Of a DNA stretch of 64,000 nucleotides, positions 50,420 through 59,100 are shown one piece after another. The notes beneath the pieces were generated by a model, which saw only the letters and a program-made list of their open reading frames with translations, ran no database searches and was not told where the DNA came from. The translations under genes were made by a program, and so were the position numbers. Within the stretch, counting starts at the first letter, position 1. The number at the start of each line of letters is the position of its first letter. Source of the stretch: Nocardioides oleivorans (GTDB lineage: Bacteria > Actinomycetota > Actinomycetes > Propionibacteriales > Nocardioidaceae); NCBI RefSeq assembly GCF_004137255.1, contig NZ_SDWT01000001.1, forward strand, positions 1,612,001-1,676,000. The letters run 5' to 3'.

Positions 50420-52416
50420 TTCACGCCCTCCTGGGAGTGGGTGGGTCGTGGACGGATCGGCAGCCGCCGGGCCCACAGCCAGATGCCGTGCGCCCGGATC
50501 AGCGCGCTGCCGCGCAGCGCGGCGCCGAGGGTCCTGCGGACGGGGACGTCGCTGCGGGTGCCGGTCAGGCTCGCGCTGAAGGGCGCGGAGCCGCCGTCGT
50601 CATGGCCCCGCAGGGTCACGGCGACGTGGAGCCGGTCGGTCGGGATCGGGACGGCGATGTCGTACGCGCCGTCGGTGCCGTGGAACGGCGAGACGTACAT
50701 CGCCTTGTCGGTCCGCGCGCGGCCCTGCTCGTCGGGGTGGACGAGGTAGGCGTGGCGGTCGCCGTAGGTGTTGTGCACCTCGACGACCACGGCGGCCTGG
50801 GCGCCCTCGTCGTCGAAGCACCAGAAGACGCTGATCGGGTTGAAGGCGTAGCCCAGGGAGCGGGGCTGGGCGGCCATCATGATCGTGCCGCCGCCGGCGC
50901 CGAGCGCCACCTCGTTCTGGGCGAGGAACGCCTCCACGTTGGCGCGCAGAGACCTCTCGGGCGAGCCGAGGTGGTCACGCGCCTCGAAGCTGGCGAGGGG
51001 CCCGTGCGAGGGCAGGTCGTCGATGTCGACGAGCCAGAGGCTCGAGCGGTGCTCGAACGTCCGCTTGAACGGCGTACGACGGGTGTGGCGGACCACGGTC
51101 TCGAAGCGACCGGGCCGCGGAACCGCGTGGGTCGTGCGGACCCACGGCAGGTCGAGGTGGGTCGCGGCGACCAGGCCGGAGCGCGCGCCGTCCTCGTGGA
51201 ACCCCCAGCCGTGGTAGGCGCCGGCGAACGCGATCCGGTCGGTGTTGATCTCCGGCAGCCGGCGCGAGGCGGCTACGGACTCGGGGGTGTAGAGCGGGTG
51301 CTCGTACTCCATCCGGTCGATGACGGTGGCCGGGTCGACGAGGTCCTCGCCGCCGAGGGTCACGAGGTAGTGGGTGTCGGTGGGGAGGTGCTGGAGGCGG
51401 GTGAGGTCGTAGGTGACCGTGACCGCGCCGTTCTCGTCCTCCGGGCGGAAGAAGTTCCACGAGGCGCGGGCGCCCTCGGCGGAGGGCAGCAGCGAGGTGT
51501 CGGTGTGCAGGAGCGCCGGGTTGCTGCTGTAGGGCAGCGCGGAGAGGACCTCGCGCTGGAGGTCGCTCGGCTGCTCGAGCATCCCGAGCGCGTGCGAGGG
51601 GTGCGTGGCGATCACGAGGGCGTCGTACGACGTCGTGGTGCCGCTGCCGTCGGTGACCTCGACCCGGTCGGCGAGCTCGCGCACGGACGTCACCTTGGTG
51701 TCCAGGCGGATCTCCTGCAGGCCGGCGCCGACCTTGGCGACGTACTGCACCGAGCCGCCGGTGACCGTGCGCCACTCGGGCGAGCCGAAGACGCCGAGCA
51801 TGCCGTGGTGCTCGAGGAAGGTGAAGAGGTAGCGAGCGGGGTAGTCCAGCGACGTGGCCGGGTCGCACGACCACACGGCCGCGACGAGCGGCTCCATGAA
51901 GTGGCGGACGAACCCCGGGGTGAAGCCGCCCTCGCGCAGGAAGTCGCGCAGGGTCTGGTCGTCGTCGTCGCCGCCGTCGTCCGAGGAGGTGGCGAGGAGG
52001 GCCCTGGCGCGGCGGTGGAAGCGCGGGATCTCCACCAGCATCCGCCAGTGGTCGCGCGAGGTGAGCGACGACCGCTGGGCGAAGAGGCCCTTGGCGCCGA
52101 GGGCACCGGCGTACTCCACCCCGGTGCCGGCGTCGCTGACCGACAGCGACATCTCCGACGGCTGGGTCTCGACGCCGAGCTCGGCGAACAGGCGCAGCAG
52201 CGTGGGATACGTACGACGGTTGTGCACGATGAAGCCGGTGTCGATGGCGAGCTCGCCGTCGGGGGTGGCGACACGGTGGGTGTCGGCGTGCCCGCCCAGG
52301 CGGTCGTCGGCCTCGTAGAGCGTGACGTGCGCGGTGCGGGAGGCGATCCAGGCAGCAGTCAGTCCCGCGACGCCGGAGCCGACGACGGCGATCCGGCGCT
52401 GCGGGGTCTGGGTCAC
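50416..52416 (-). CDS. FAD-dependent amine-oxidase-like protein fused to DUF1365
   Basis: This is a 666-residue fusion. Residues about 1-420 form an FAD-binding flavin monoamine oxidase/desaturase-like domain (GSGVAGLTAA, Gly13-x-Gly15-x-x-Gly18; YEADDRLGGHADTHRVATPD; FAGAYHGWGFHEDGARSGLV). Residues about 430-650 are DUF1365 (KRTFEHRSSLWLVDIDDLP, YAFNPISVFWCFDDEGAQ, AMYVSPFHGTDGAYDIAVPI). In mycobacteria these are two adjacent genes (Rv0449c and Rv0448c) near sigK. Both probably work in lipid modification with the methyltransferases. The GTG start overlaps the anti-sigma gene (GTGA). Confidence 0.88.
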   Translation of the reverse strand: MTQTPQRRIAVVGSGVAGLTAAWIASRTAHVTLYEADDRLGGHADTHRVATPDGELAIDTGFIVHNRRTYPTLLRLFAELGVETQPSEMSLSVSDAGTGVEYAGALGAKGLFAQRSSLTSRDHWRMLVEIPRFHRRARALLATSSDDGGDDDDQTLRDFLREGGFTPGFVRHFMEPLVAAVWSCDPATSLDYPARYLFTFLEHHGMLGVFGSPEWRTVTGGSVQYVAKVGAGLQEIRLDTKVTSVRELADRVEVTDGSGTTTSYDALVIATHPSHALGMLEQPSDLQREVLSALPYSSNPALLHTDTSLLPSAEGARASWNFFRPEDENGAVTVTYDLTRLQHLPTDTHYLVTLGGEDLVDPATVIDRMEYEHPLYTPESVAASRRLPEINTDRIAFAGAYHGWGFHEDGARSGLVAATHLDLPWVRTTHAVPRPGRFETVVRHTRRTPFKRTFEHRSSLWLVDIDDLPSHGPLASFEARDHLGSPERSLRANVEAFLAQNEVALGAGGGTIMMAAQPRSLGYAFNPISVFWCFDDEGAQAAVVVEVHNTYGDRHAYLVHPDEQGRARTDKAMYVSPFHGTDGAYDIAVPIPTDRLHVAVTLRGHDDGGSAPFSASLTGTRSDVPVRRTLGAALRGSALIRAHGIWLWARRLPIRPRPTHSQEGVK

Positions 52417-53126
52417 GTCGACTCCAGGTCGAACAGGGCGATGGGCTGGGTCGTGGGCTGCTCGGAGCCTCCGTCCGGCTCCACCGTGATGCCGACGGCG
52501 GCGGCGTCACCGGCCGGGCCGTCGAGCACCAGTGTCTGGTCGGCGGCGTCGGGCATGAGTCCGGCCGAGGTGAAGTTCCCCTCGGCGTCCATCAGCCAGA
52601 GCTCGTAGACCTTGTCGGAGGGTGCCAGGGCCATGCCGTCGGTGACGATGACGGCCTTGTCCTGCTCCTTGGAGCGGGTGACCGTGGCCTTGCCACTGTC
52701 GCCCAGGTCGAGGGAGACGTTCTGCGCGTCGGAGGCGCGCAGGACCTGCTCCGCTGCGGTGAGCTGGGGCGCCGGGTCGGACCAGGGCTGCCACACGACG
52801 GCGCCGAAGCCGGCGATCAGGACCAGGGCGGCAGCCACGAGAAGAGGGAAGCGGTGCCGCACTGCCGCCGGTGAGGTCGTGACCGGGACGGGTACGACGG
52901 GCGGGAGCGGGCGGACCTGGGAGATCCCGGCGAGCACGGAGGTGCGCAGCGACGCCGGGGGTGCGACGGCGGTGGACTCGGCCAGCAGTGCGGCCGTCTC
53001 CTGGAGCTCTGCGACCTCGGCGCGGCAGTCCTCGCACTCGGCGAGGTGGCGCTCGAAGCGGGTGCGCTCGAGCTCGTCGAGCGCGTCCACGGCATAGGCG
53101 CCCGTGAGCTTGTGCAGATCGCTCAT
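52413..53126 (-). CDS. rskA: Anti-sigma factor, RskA-like
   Basis: This is a 237-residue single-pass membrane anti-sigma factor. The N-terminal anti-sigma domain carries a zinc-finger-like His27-x3-Cys31-x2-Cys34 (RHLAECEDCRAEV). One membrane helix follows at about 93-112 (FPLLVAAALVLIAGFGAVVW). The extracellular part matches RskA (KVYELWLMDAEGNFTSAGLM). It should hold the adjacent SigK-like factor inactive until regulated proteolysis. The start overlaps the sigma factor stop by four bases (ATGA). Confidence 0.92.
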   Translation of the reverse strand: MSDLHKLTGAYAVDALDELERTRFERHLAECEDCRAEVAELQETAALLAESTAVAPPASLRTSVLAGISQVRPLPPVVPVPVTTSPAAVRHRFPLLVAAALVLIAGFGAVVWQPWSDPAPQLTAAEQVLRASDAQNVSLDLGDSGKATVTRSKEQDKAVIVTDGMALAPSDKVYELWLMDAEGNFTSAGLMPDAADQTLVLDGPAGDAAAVGITVEPDGGSEQPTTQPIALFDLEST

Positions 53127-53749
53127 GAGGCAACTCCCATCAGGTCTCGCAGGCGGATCAGTCCGTCGCGTATTCGTGTCTTGGCCGTCCCGAGCGGGAC
53201 ATCGAGGAGGGTGGCGACCTCCGTGTGCGTGTAGCCACCGAAGTATGCGAGCTCCACGGCGCGTCTCTGCACGTCGGTGAGCGTGGCGACCGCGCTGCGG
53301 ACCCGCGCCGCGTCCAGGGACGCGTGGGCCGACTCGGAGGTCTGGTCGTGGTCGACCGGGGTGGTGTCGCGGTTCCAGCCCTCGTCGCGAGCCGTGGCGG
53401 CCTCGACGGAGCGGACCCGGTCGACCGCCTTGCGGTGGACGATGGTGAGGAGCCAGCCGGCCGCGCTGCCGCGGTCGGCGTCGTACCTGGTGCTGGAGCG
53501 CCACGCGTCGAGGTAGGCCTCTTGCGTGACCTCCTCGGCATGGGCCGGGTTGCGGACCACGCGGAGCGCGAGGCCGTAGGCGCGGGCCGACGTCGCGTCG
53601 TAGAACGCGGCGAAGGCGGTCTCGTCACCGAGGGCCGCCTTGCTCAGGAGCTCGGCCAGCCTGGGTGCGTCGCCCCCGGACGGGGCGCCCTGGATCTTGT
53701 CCTGGGGCGCCCCGTCCGGTACGGGCCTCACGTGGTCCACGTCAGTCAT
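53123..53749 (-). CDS. sigK: ECF sigma factor, SigK-like
   Basis: This is a 208-residue ECF sigma factor. Region 2 is at about 38-105 (FAAFYDATSARAYGLALRVV, AHAEEVTQEAYLDAWRSS) and region 4 at about 150-205 (LTDVQRRAVELAYFGGYTHT, LLDVPLGTAKTRIRDGLIRL). It is followed by RskA, preceded by a fasciclin lipoprotein (27 bases), and linked to the FAD/DUF1365, methyltransferase and DUF1295 genes. The mycobacterial sigK locus has the same set. The symbol is by synteny and should be confirmed by phylogeny. Confidence 0.9.
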   Translation of the reverse strand: MTDVDHVRPVPDGAPQDKIQGAPSGGDAPRLAELLSKAALGDETAFAAFYDATSARAYGLALRVVRNPAHAEEVTQEAYLDAWRSSTRYDADRGSAAGWLLTIVHRKAVDRVRSVEAATARDEGWNRDTTPVDHDQTSESAHASLDAARVRSAVATLTDVQRRAVELAYFGGYTHTEVATLLDVPLGTAKTRIRDGLIRLRDLMGVAS

Positions 53750-53776
53750 CCTTGCAGTGTGGTCGTCGGAGGACGA

Positions 53777-54436
53777 TCACATCTGCGGCATCAGGACCTG
53801 GTCGACGACGTAGACGGTCGCGTTGGCGGTCTGCACGTTGCCGCAGACGACGGAGGCGTCACCGATGGTGAAGTCCTCGCCGGAGCCGTCGACGGTCAGC
53901 ATGTCGCCGGCCAGGGTCTCGTGCTCACCGGCGAGGTCGGCGGGGCTGAGGCGCTCGCCGATCACGTGGTGGGTCAGGACCTGGGTCAGGGCCTCCTTGT
54001 CCTTCAGGAGGGCGTTGAGGTCCTTCTTCGGGATGGCGGCGAACGCGTCGTCGGTGGGCGCGAAGACCGTCAGGTTCTCGGCCGAGTTGAGGGTGTCGAC
54101 CAGGCCGGCCTCGGTCACCGCGGCGACGAGCGTCTTGAGGAGCGGGTTGTTCGAGGCGGCGGTGGCGACCGGGTCGTCGGCCATGCCCTCGACGGAACCC
54201 TCACCGGAGGTGGGGACACCGGCGCAGCCGGGACCGAAGGGAGCGTCGTCGGCGGCCGGCGTCTCGGAGGTGGTCTCCGAGGGCGTCTCCGAGGTGGTCT
54301 CGGACGGCGACGAGCTGGTGGTGTCGGACGCGGTGCTGTCGGTGTCCGAGTCGCTGCCACAGGCCGCCAGGCTCATGGAGGCGGTCAGCGCGATCGCGGC
54401 GATACCCAGGGTGCGGGTGCGGAGCTTGGTGTTCAT
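53777..54436 (-). CDS. Fasciclin-domain lipoprotein (MPT83/MPT70-like)
   Basis: This is a 219-residue lipoprotein. The signal peptide ends in a lipobox (SLAAC, Cys26). A Ser/Thr/Glu/Pro-rich linker with repeated TSETPSET units follows, then one fasciclin (FAS1) domain (about 80-219; NLTVFAPTDDAFAAIPKKD and VVCGNVQTANATVYVVDQVL). FAS1 domains mediate adhesion or lipid/protein binding. In mycobacteria MPT70 and MPT83 are the major SigK-controlled antigens. The ATG has GAAAGG, and the CCATCC-N15-CCGAAC promoter is about 60 bases upstream. Confidence 0.92.
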   Translation of the reverse strand: MNTKLRTRTLGIAAIALTASMSLAACGSDSDTDSTASDTTSSSPSETTSETPSETTSETPAADDAPFGPGCAGVPTSGEGSVEGMADDPVATAASNNPLLKTLVAAVTEAGLVDTLNSAENLTVFAPTDDAFAAIPKKDLNALLKDKEALTQVLTHHVIGERLSPADLAGEHETLAGDMLTVDGSGEDFTIGDASVVCGNVQTANATVYVVDQVLMPQM

Positions 54437-54494
54437 GGCGTTGCCTTTCGGTTGGGGCCATTCGTGGGGGCCGTGAGGCCCGCTGTCGAGAGGT

Positions 54495-54521
54495 GTTCGG
54501 CACGGTCCCATCCACGGATGG
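54495..54521 (-). promoter_or_regulatory. SigK-type promoter before the fasciclin-sigK operon
   Basis: On the minus strand CCATCC (54516-54521) and CCGAAC (54495-54500) are separated by 15 bases. This resembles the mycobacterial SigK consensus CCATCC-N16-18-CCGAAT, and the same arrangement precedes the oxidase gene at 56192-56218. Confidence 0.72.
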
Positions 54522-54559
54522 GTGCCAGCGGAGAAAAAGTTCGTCCAACGTTGGGAAAA

Positions 54560-54625
54560 GCCGCCGGGCGGTGAGTGACGCAGGTCCTGGAGGCTCAGTA
54601 CCTGCGTCACTCACCGCCCGGCGGC
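54560..54625. repeat. Perfect 26-bp inverted repeat (REP-like; likely terminator)
   Basis: The arms 54560-54585 and 54600-54625 are perfect inverted complements over 26 bases around a 14-base loop. The arm core GGTGAGTGA is shared with the palindromes at 20067-20126. It starts 18 bases beyond the stop of the oxidase gene (minus strand), so it probably ends that transcript as well. Confidence 0.88.
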
Positions 54626-54642
54626 GAGCTGTGCTGCGTCGA

Positions 54643-56184
54643 TCAGCTCACGTTGAGCGAGATCTCCTGGATGCCCGAGGAGCCCTCGGGGAACGGCGTC
54701 ATGCGGACGTCGGTCTGCACGTCGCCGTCCTTGTTGGTCGCGCGGCACGCGACGAAGTGCTGGCCCGGCTCGGCGTCCCACTCGAGGTACCACTGACGCC
54801 AGTAGTCGTCGGTCACCTGTGTCCCGAGCGTGGCGGGCTGCCAGGCCTCGCCGTCGATGCGGACCTCGACCTTCTCGATGCCGACGCCCTGTGCCCAGGC
54901 CACGCCGCCGATGATGACCTTGCCCGCGTCGCTGCTGGACAGCGGCTTCGGGGTGTCGATCCGGCTGGAGATCTTGATCGGCGCGTCGATCGCCCACTTG
55001 CGCTCGGTCCAGTAGGCCTGCTCGGCGTCGTAGGTCGTCAGGGTCATCCGGGTGATCCACTTGCAGGCGCTGACGAACCCGTAGAGCCCGGGCACGACCA
55101 TGCGCGCCGGGAAGCCGTGCTCGCGCGGCAGGGGCTCGCCGTTCATGCCGATCGCGATGATCGCGTCGCGGCCGTCGAGCGCCACGTCGAGCGGCGTCGA
55201 GATGGTCATCCCGTCGACGTCGGTGGAGAGGATCTGGTCGGCCTTCGTGGCGTCGATGCCGGCCTTCGCCAGCACGTCCTTGAGCGGGATCCCGAGCCAG
55301 CGCGCGGAGCCGACGTAGGGGCCACCGACGTCGTTCGACACGCAGGTGAGCGTGATGTCGCGCTCGACGACGTCCATCGCGGCGAGGTCGTCGAAGGTCA
55401 GGGTGACCTCCTTCTCCACGTCGCCGTCGATGGTCAGCGTCCACGAGTCGACGTCGACGGCCGGGACGGTGAGGCGGGTGTCGACCCGGTAGAAGTCCGC
55501 GTTGGGCGTGCGCAGCGGCGAGATGCCGTCGTACATCTTCTCGAGGCCCTGCGGGAAGGCCGGCGCGGGGTCGGTGGCTGCCGGCAGTGCGATGTCGGTG
55601 CCGCCGAGGCGGTACGACGTCACCCAGCGGCCCAGCGCCCCCATGGTCACTGCGGCCGCGGCGAGACCGCCGGTGGCCAGCACGACCCCGCGCCGAGTGG
55701 GTCCGTCGGCCCTGTCCGACGTCCCACGGTCTGCCTGGCCGTCGACGCGGCGCAGCCACCACAACGACGTGGCGCCCACGATCGCGGCGACCAGGGCAGG
55801 CAGGAGGTCCAGCGGCCCGGACTGCGGGCGCAGGACGGCGAGCACGCCGGCGACGCCGGCGAGGCCCACGATGATGAGCAGACCGAGTGTCTCGCGCTTG
55901 CGGGCGACGACGCCCGCGAGCGCGGCGAGGAGCAGCACGACGATCGTGACCGAGCCGGTGAGCACCAGCTTGTCGGCGGTGCCGAACTGCCGGATCGCGA
56001 ACTCCTTCAGCGGCGTCGGCGTGAGGTCGATGACGGTCGAGCCGACCGCGAGCACCGGCGAGGCGGCGGGGATCGTGAAGGCCGCGACGAGGTGGGCGGC
56101 CGCGAGCCCGACGAGGGTCGCGAGCACGCCGTACGCCGCGAAGCGCAGGACGTGCCAGATCGATCGCTTGCCAGGGGTCTGCAT
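54643..56184 (-). CDS. Membrane-bound sulfite-oxidase-fold molybdopterin protein
   Basis: This is a 513-residue protein with a membrane N-terminus of about five helices (residues 12-145) and a twin-Arg-like segment (PTRRGVVLATGGLAAAA, 162-178). A molybdopterin-binding domain follows, with Cys281 as Mo ligand in TLTCVSNDVGGPYVGSARWL, and a Mo-co dimerisation domain (GGVAWAQGVGIEKVEVRIDG). The family oxidises or reduces small substrates at the outer membrane face; the substrate is unknown. It has its own CCATCC-N15-ACGAAC promoter ending seven bases before the ATG, which suggests a leaderless SigK-dependent gene. Confidence 0.88.
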   Translation of the reverse strand: MQTPGKRSIWHVLRFAAYGVLATLVGLAAAHLVAAFTIPAASPVLAVGSTVIDLTPTPLKEFAIRQFGTADKLVLTGSVTIVVLLLAALAGVVARKRETLGLLIIVGLAGVAGVLAVLRPQSGPLDLLPALVAAIVGATSLWWLRRVDGQADRGTSDRADGPTRRGVVLATGGLAAAAVTMGALGRWVTSYRLGGTDIALPAATDPAPAFPQGLEKMYDGISPLRTPNADFYRVDTRLTVPAVDVDSWTLTIDGDVEKEVTLTFDDLAAMDVVERDITLTCVSNDVGGPYVGSARWLGIPLKDVLAKAGIDATKADQILSTDVDGMTISTPLDVALDGRDAIIAIGMNGEPLPREHGFPARMVVPGLYGFVSACKWITRMTLTTYDAEQAYWTERKWAIDAPIKISSRIDTPKPLSSSDAGKVIIGGVAWAQGVGIEKVEVRIDGEAWQPATLGTQVTDDYWRQWYLEWDAEPGQHFVACRATNKDGDVQTDVRMTPFPEGSSGIQEISLNVS

Positions 56185-56191
56185 GGCGAGA

Positions 56192-56218
56192 GTTCGTCGC
56201 CGACGCTCGTCCGGATGG
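56192..56218 (-). promoter_or_regulatory. SigK-type promoter before the oxidase gene
   Basis: On the minus strand CCATCC (56213-56218) and ACGAAC (56192-56197) are 15 bases apart, as in the fasciclin promoter. The -10 ends seven bases before the ATG. Confidence 0.7.
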
Positions 56219-56245
56219 GTCGCGCGGCTGGCAGTGCGGCTCGGG

Positions 56246-58213
56246 TCAGCGCGGGCTCTCCCCGAGCCAGCCCTGCAGCCGAGTCGCGACGTGGTCGACG
56301 AAGCCGGACGAGGAGTGGCGCTCCTGGACGCGGGTCCTGGCGGCCGCGCCCATGGACTTGAGCTGGGTGGTGCCGGCCGTCACGGCGCGACGCAGCAGGT
56401 CGGTCAGCGCGGCCAGGTCGCCGGGCTCGCACAGCCACCCGCTGACCCCGTCCTCGACGAGCTCCGGCACGCCGAAGACGGAGGCGGCCGCAACCGGACG
56501 ACCCGCGAGCATCGCCTCCAGCATCGTGCGAGGCATCGACTCCACGTCGGCGGCCGACACCAGGACGTCCGCCGCGGCGTACCACCGCATGACGTCGGGG
56601 TCGGAGTCGACGACGTGGACGTTCGACAGTCCGGCGTCGTCGACGTAGGAGCGGAGGGCCTCGGTGTAGGCGGTGGGAGTGGCGCCCACGAGGTAGAGGG
56701 AGGCGTGGTCGGCCACGTTGCCGAGCCGCCGGAAGGCGCGCGCCAGCGCCAGCTGGCCCTTGCGGGGCTCGACCGAGCCCACGCAGAGCAGCACGCGCCG
56801 GTCGAGGGGGATGCCGAGCTCGGCACGGGCCCGCTCCCGGGGGGTCTCCGCGAGCAACGCGTCGGTGGCGGCGATGTCGAGCCCGTAGGGGACGAGCGCG
56901 GAGGACGCCGCGGGGACGAGGTCGGCGTACATCTGCCGGGTGGACTCGGCGACGAACATCACCTCGTCGCTGCTCGCCAGCGCCTGCTCGGTCGCTGCCA
57001 CGACGGCGGGGTCGGCCTGCCGGTTCAGGTACTCGTGCCAGAGGACCGCCGGGGCGAAGCTCTCGTGGATGGCCCACGTCGTGGGCAGGCCCAGTCGCGA
57101 CGCGGCCAGCACGGCCGGGAAGCTGACCAGGGTGTTGGCCAGGCAGGCGGCGGCACCCTGCTCGAGGGCGAAGCCCGCCACGAGCTGCACCCGCGTCGCG
57201 ATCAGCTCGGGGCTCTCGGGCGGCGGGCCCACCACGAGGACGGGCGCGCCGTAGGTCGTCTCGATGCGCTCCAGCAGGGCGCCACCGCTGCCGGCCACCA
57301 CGCACATCTCCACCCCGCGCTCGTGGAGACCGCGCATGATGTCGTCGAGGTAGTTCTGGGCGCCGCCGACGCCGAGGTCGTGTGCGGCCACGAGCACGCG
57401 ACGGCCCCGCGGGAAGGTGTCGCGGAGGGTGTCGACGTAGCGGGTCAGCCGCTCGTCGCGCACCTCGCGCAGACGTTCGCCCCGGGCGGTGGACGGATCG
57501 TCGAGCACGGGGACGGTCGAGGACGCGAGCTCGACCCGCGTGCCGTCCGTCGTCACGGCCGAGACGCGCAGCGCGACCTCGGTCGCCCCGTCGGGGATCT
57601 CGAGGGTCGCGGCGAATCCGCGCACGCGCTCCTCGGCGCCCGCCCCGGCGGCTGCGCTGCTCGGGAGGCTGTGCCGGGCCCGCACCGGCGCGGCGTCGTC
57701 GACCTGCACCTCGACGCGGGCCAGGGACGGCCGCACGTCGGCCGTGCCCGTCACCCGCAGCGTGCCCGGTGCGACCTCGTCGGGCAACGTCACCTCGCCG
57801 CGGACGAGCCCACCCCGGGCCACGTCGATGGTGCGCTCGGCGAAGGGGAGCAGCACGGAGGTCTGGTCCTCACCGGTCCGCGAGAGCCTCCGGACGAGGG
57901 CGTGCGCGGAGAGGGTCACCTCCTCGCCGACCTGCCCGAGGTCCACCACGGCCGACCACCCGGACCGCAGGGGTGCGGCGTCGTGGGCGGAGGCGACGTC
58001 CTCGCGCTCGATGTCGCACGCGGCCGTGCCGACGATCCGGCCGTCGGCCAGGACGACGACGAGGACGACGTCCGAGCGCTGGTGGTAGACCCAGCCGCCG
58101 ACCTCGGCGCGCTCCGGGTGCTGGATCGTCGTCGCCGGCAGGTCGAGGGAGCCGCGCAGTCCACGACGCAGGTCGGGCCGCCGCCCACGGCTGTCCGGGT
58201 GCTGCTCGGTCAT
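56246..58213 (-). CDS. GT4-like glycosyltransferase with N-terminal beta domains
   Basis: This is a 655-residue protein. The C-terminal ~380 residues form a GT-B glycosyltransferase of family 4 type: VLVAAHDLGVGGAQNYLDDI, LCVGSVEPRKGQLALARAFR, SAADVESMPRTMLEAMLAGR (with an E-x7-E motif) and GVPELVEDGVSGWL. The first ~260 residues are beta-rich and unassigned, possibly carbohydrate- or lipid-recognition domains. ATG 58213 is used; a GTG four codons upstream is possible. The acceptor is unknown. No polysaccharide cluster is adjacent. Confidence 0.85.
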   Translation of the reverse strand: MTEQHPDSRGRRPDLRRGLRGSLDLPATTIQHPERAEVGGWVYHQRSDVVLVVVLADGRIVGTAACDIEREDVASAHDAAPLRSGWSAVVDLGQVGEEVTLSAHALVRRLSRTGEDQTSVLLPFAERTIDVARGGLVRGEVTLPDEVAPGTLRVTGTADVRPSLARVEVQVDDAAPVRARHSLPSSAAAGAGAEERVRGFAATLEIPDGATEVALRVSAVTTDGTRVELASSTVPVLDDPSTARGERLREVRDERLTRYVDTLRDTFPRGRRVLVAAHDLGVGGAQNYLDDIMRGLHERGVEMCVVAGSGGALLERIETTYGAPVLVVGPPPESPELIATRVQLVAGFALEQGAAACLANTLVSFPAVLAASRLGLPTTWAIHESFAPAVLWHEYLNRQADPAVVAATEQALASSDEVMFVAESTRQMYADLVPAASSALVPYGLDIAATDALLAETPRERARAELGIPLDRRVLLCVGSVEPRKGQLALARAFRRLGNVADHASLYLVGATPTAYTEALRSYVDDAGLSNVHVVDSDPDVMRWYAAADVLVSAADVESMPRTMLEAMLAGRPVAAASVFGVPELVEDGVSGWLCEPGDLAALTDLLRRAVTAGTTQLKSMGAAARTRVQERHSSSGFVDHVATRLQGWLGESPR

Positions 58214-58317
58214 CGCTGCGGGCACGTCTTCGTGATCGACACGCTGCGCATTGTTGCAGCACCGCGGGCCGCGCCGCTGCCGCCGAGGTCCCGGTGCGGT
58301 GGGGCAGGATGCTGGGC

Positions 58318-59076
58318 ATGACCGATGCTCCCGCCGAACTGGTCCACTACGCCGTCGACGACGCCATCGCGACGATCACCCTCGACAGCCCGGCCAACCG
58401 CAACGCGTTGAGCAGGCAGCTGGTCACCGAGCTGTTCGGCCACCTCGAGCGGGCCGGGGCCGACGAGGCCGTACGCGTGGTGCTGGTGCAGAGCTCCGGC
58501 AAGGTCTTCTGCTCCGGGGCCGACCTCGCCGAGGCGAGCACGGAGGGCATGGAGGTCGGCGCCCGCCGGATCGTCGACCTGCAGCGGCTGGTCGCCACGC
58601 TCGACAAGCCGGTCGTGACCAAGAACCTCGGTGCCGTGCGCGCCGGTGGGATCGGCCTCATCGCAGCCGCCGACATCGCGATCAGCGCCGACGACGCCAC
58701 CTTCGCCCTGACCGAGGTCAAGCTCGGCCTCGCCGCCGCGATCATCAGCCTCACCGTCCACCATCGGATGGGCCCGCGCGCCGCTGCCCTCACCACCCTC
58801 GGCGGCGAGGTGTTCACCGGCGCCGAGGCGGCGGCGTACGGCCTGGTGACGAAGGCCGTGCCGGCCGATGCCCTCGACGACGAGGTCTCCTCGGTCTGCG
58901 CGAGCCTGGCGACCGGTGCCCCCCAGGGCCTGCGTGAGTCGAAGCGGATCCTCAACCGCGACCTCGTCGCACGCATCGACGCGCTCGGCGAGGAGATGGC
59001 CACCACGAGCGCCCGGCTCTTCGCCAGCGACGAGGCCCGCGAGGCGATGACGGCGTTCCTCTCCCGCCCCCGATGA
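58318..59076 (+). CDS. Enoyl-CoA hydratase/isomerase family protein
   Basis: This is a 252-residue crotonase-fold protein (ITLDSPANRNALSRQLVTEL, KVFCSGADLAEASTEG, GAVRAGGIGLIAAADIAISA, FALTEVKLGLAAAIISL). The oxyanion-hole regions are present, and the catalytic Glu position is shifted in this branch, so the exact reaction (hydration, isomerisation or other) is unclear. ATG 58318 follows CAGGAT by seven bases. An SDR gene is 24 bases downstream with its own -10. Confidence 0.88.
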   Translation: MTDAPAELVHYAVDDAIATITLDSPANRNALSRQLVTELFGHLERAGADEAVRVVLVQSSGKVFCSGADLAEASTEGMEVGARRIVDLQRLVATLDKPVVTKNLGAVRAGGIGLIAAADIAISADDATFALTEVKLGLAAAIISLTVHHRMGPRAAALTTLGGEVFTGAEAAAYGLVTKAVPADALDDEVSSVCASLATGAPQGLRESKRILNRDLVARIDALGEEMATTSARLFASDEAREAMTAFLSRPR

Positions 59077-59087
59077 GACGACCGGGC

Positions 59088-59093
59088 TAGGGT
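59088..59093 (+). promoter_or_regulatory. -10 element for the SDR gene
   Basis: TAGGGT lies seven bases before ATG 59101. Confidence 0.5.
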
Positions 59094-59100
59094 CGGGACC

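Noticed and set aside
54500..54522. CCCATCCACGGATGGG as an operator palindrome
   Set aside because: It may be real, but half of it is the -35 of the SigK-type promoter and no second copy occurs before the oxidase gene, so it was not listed separately.
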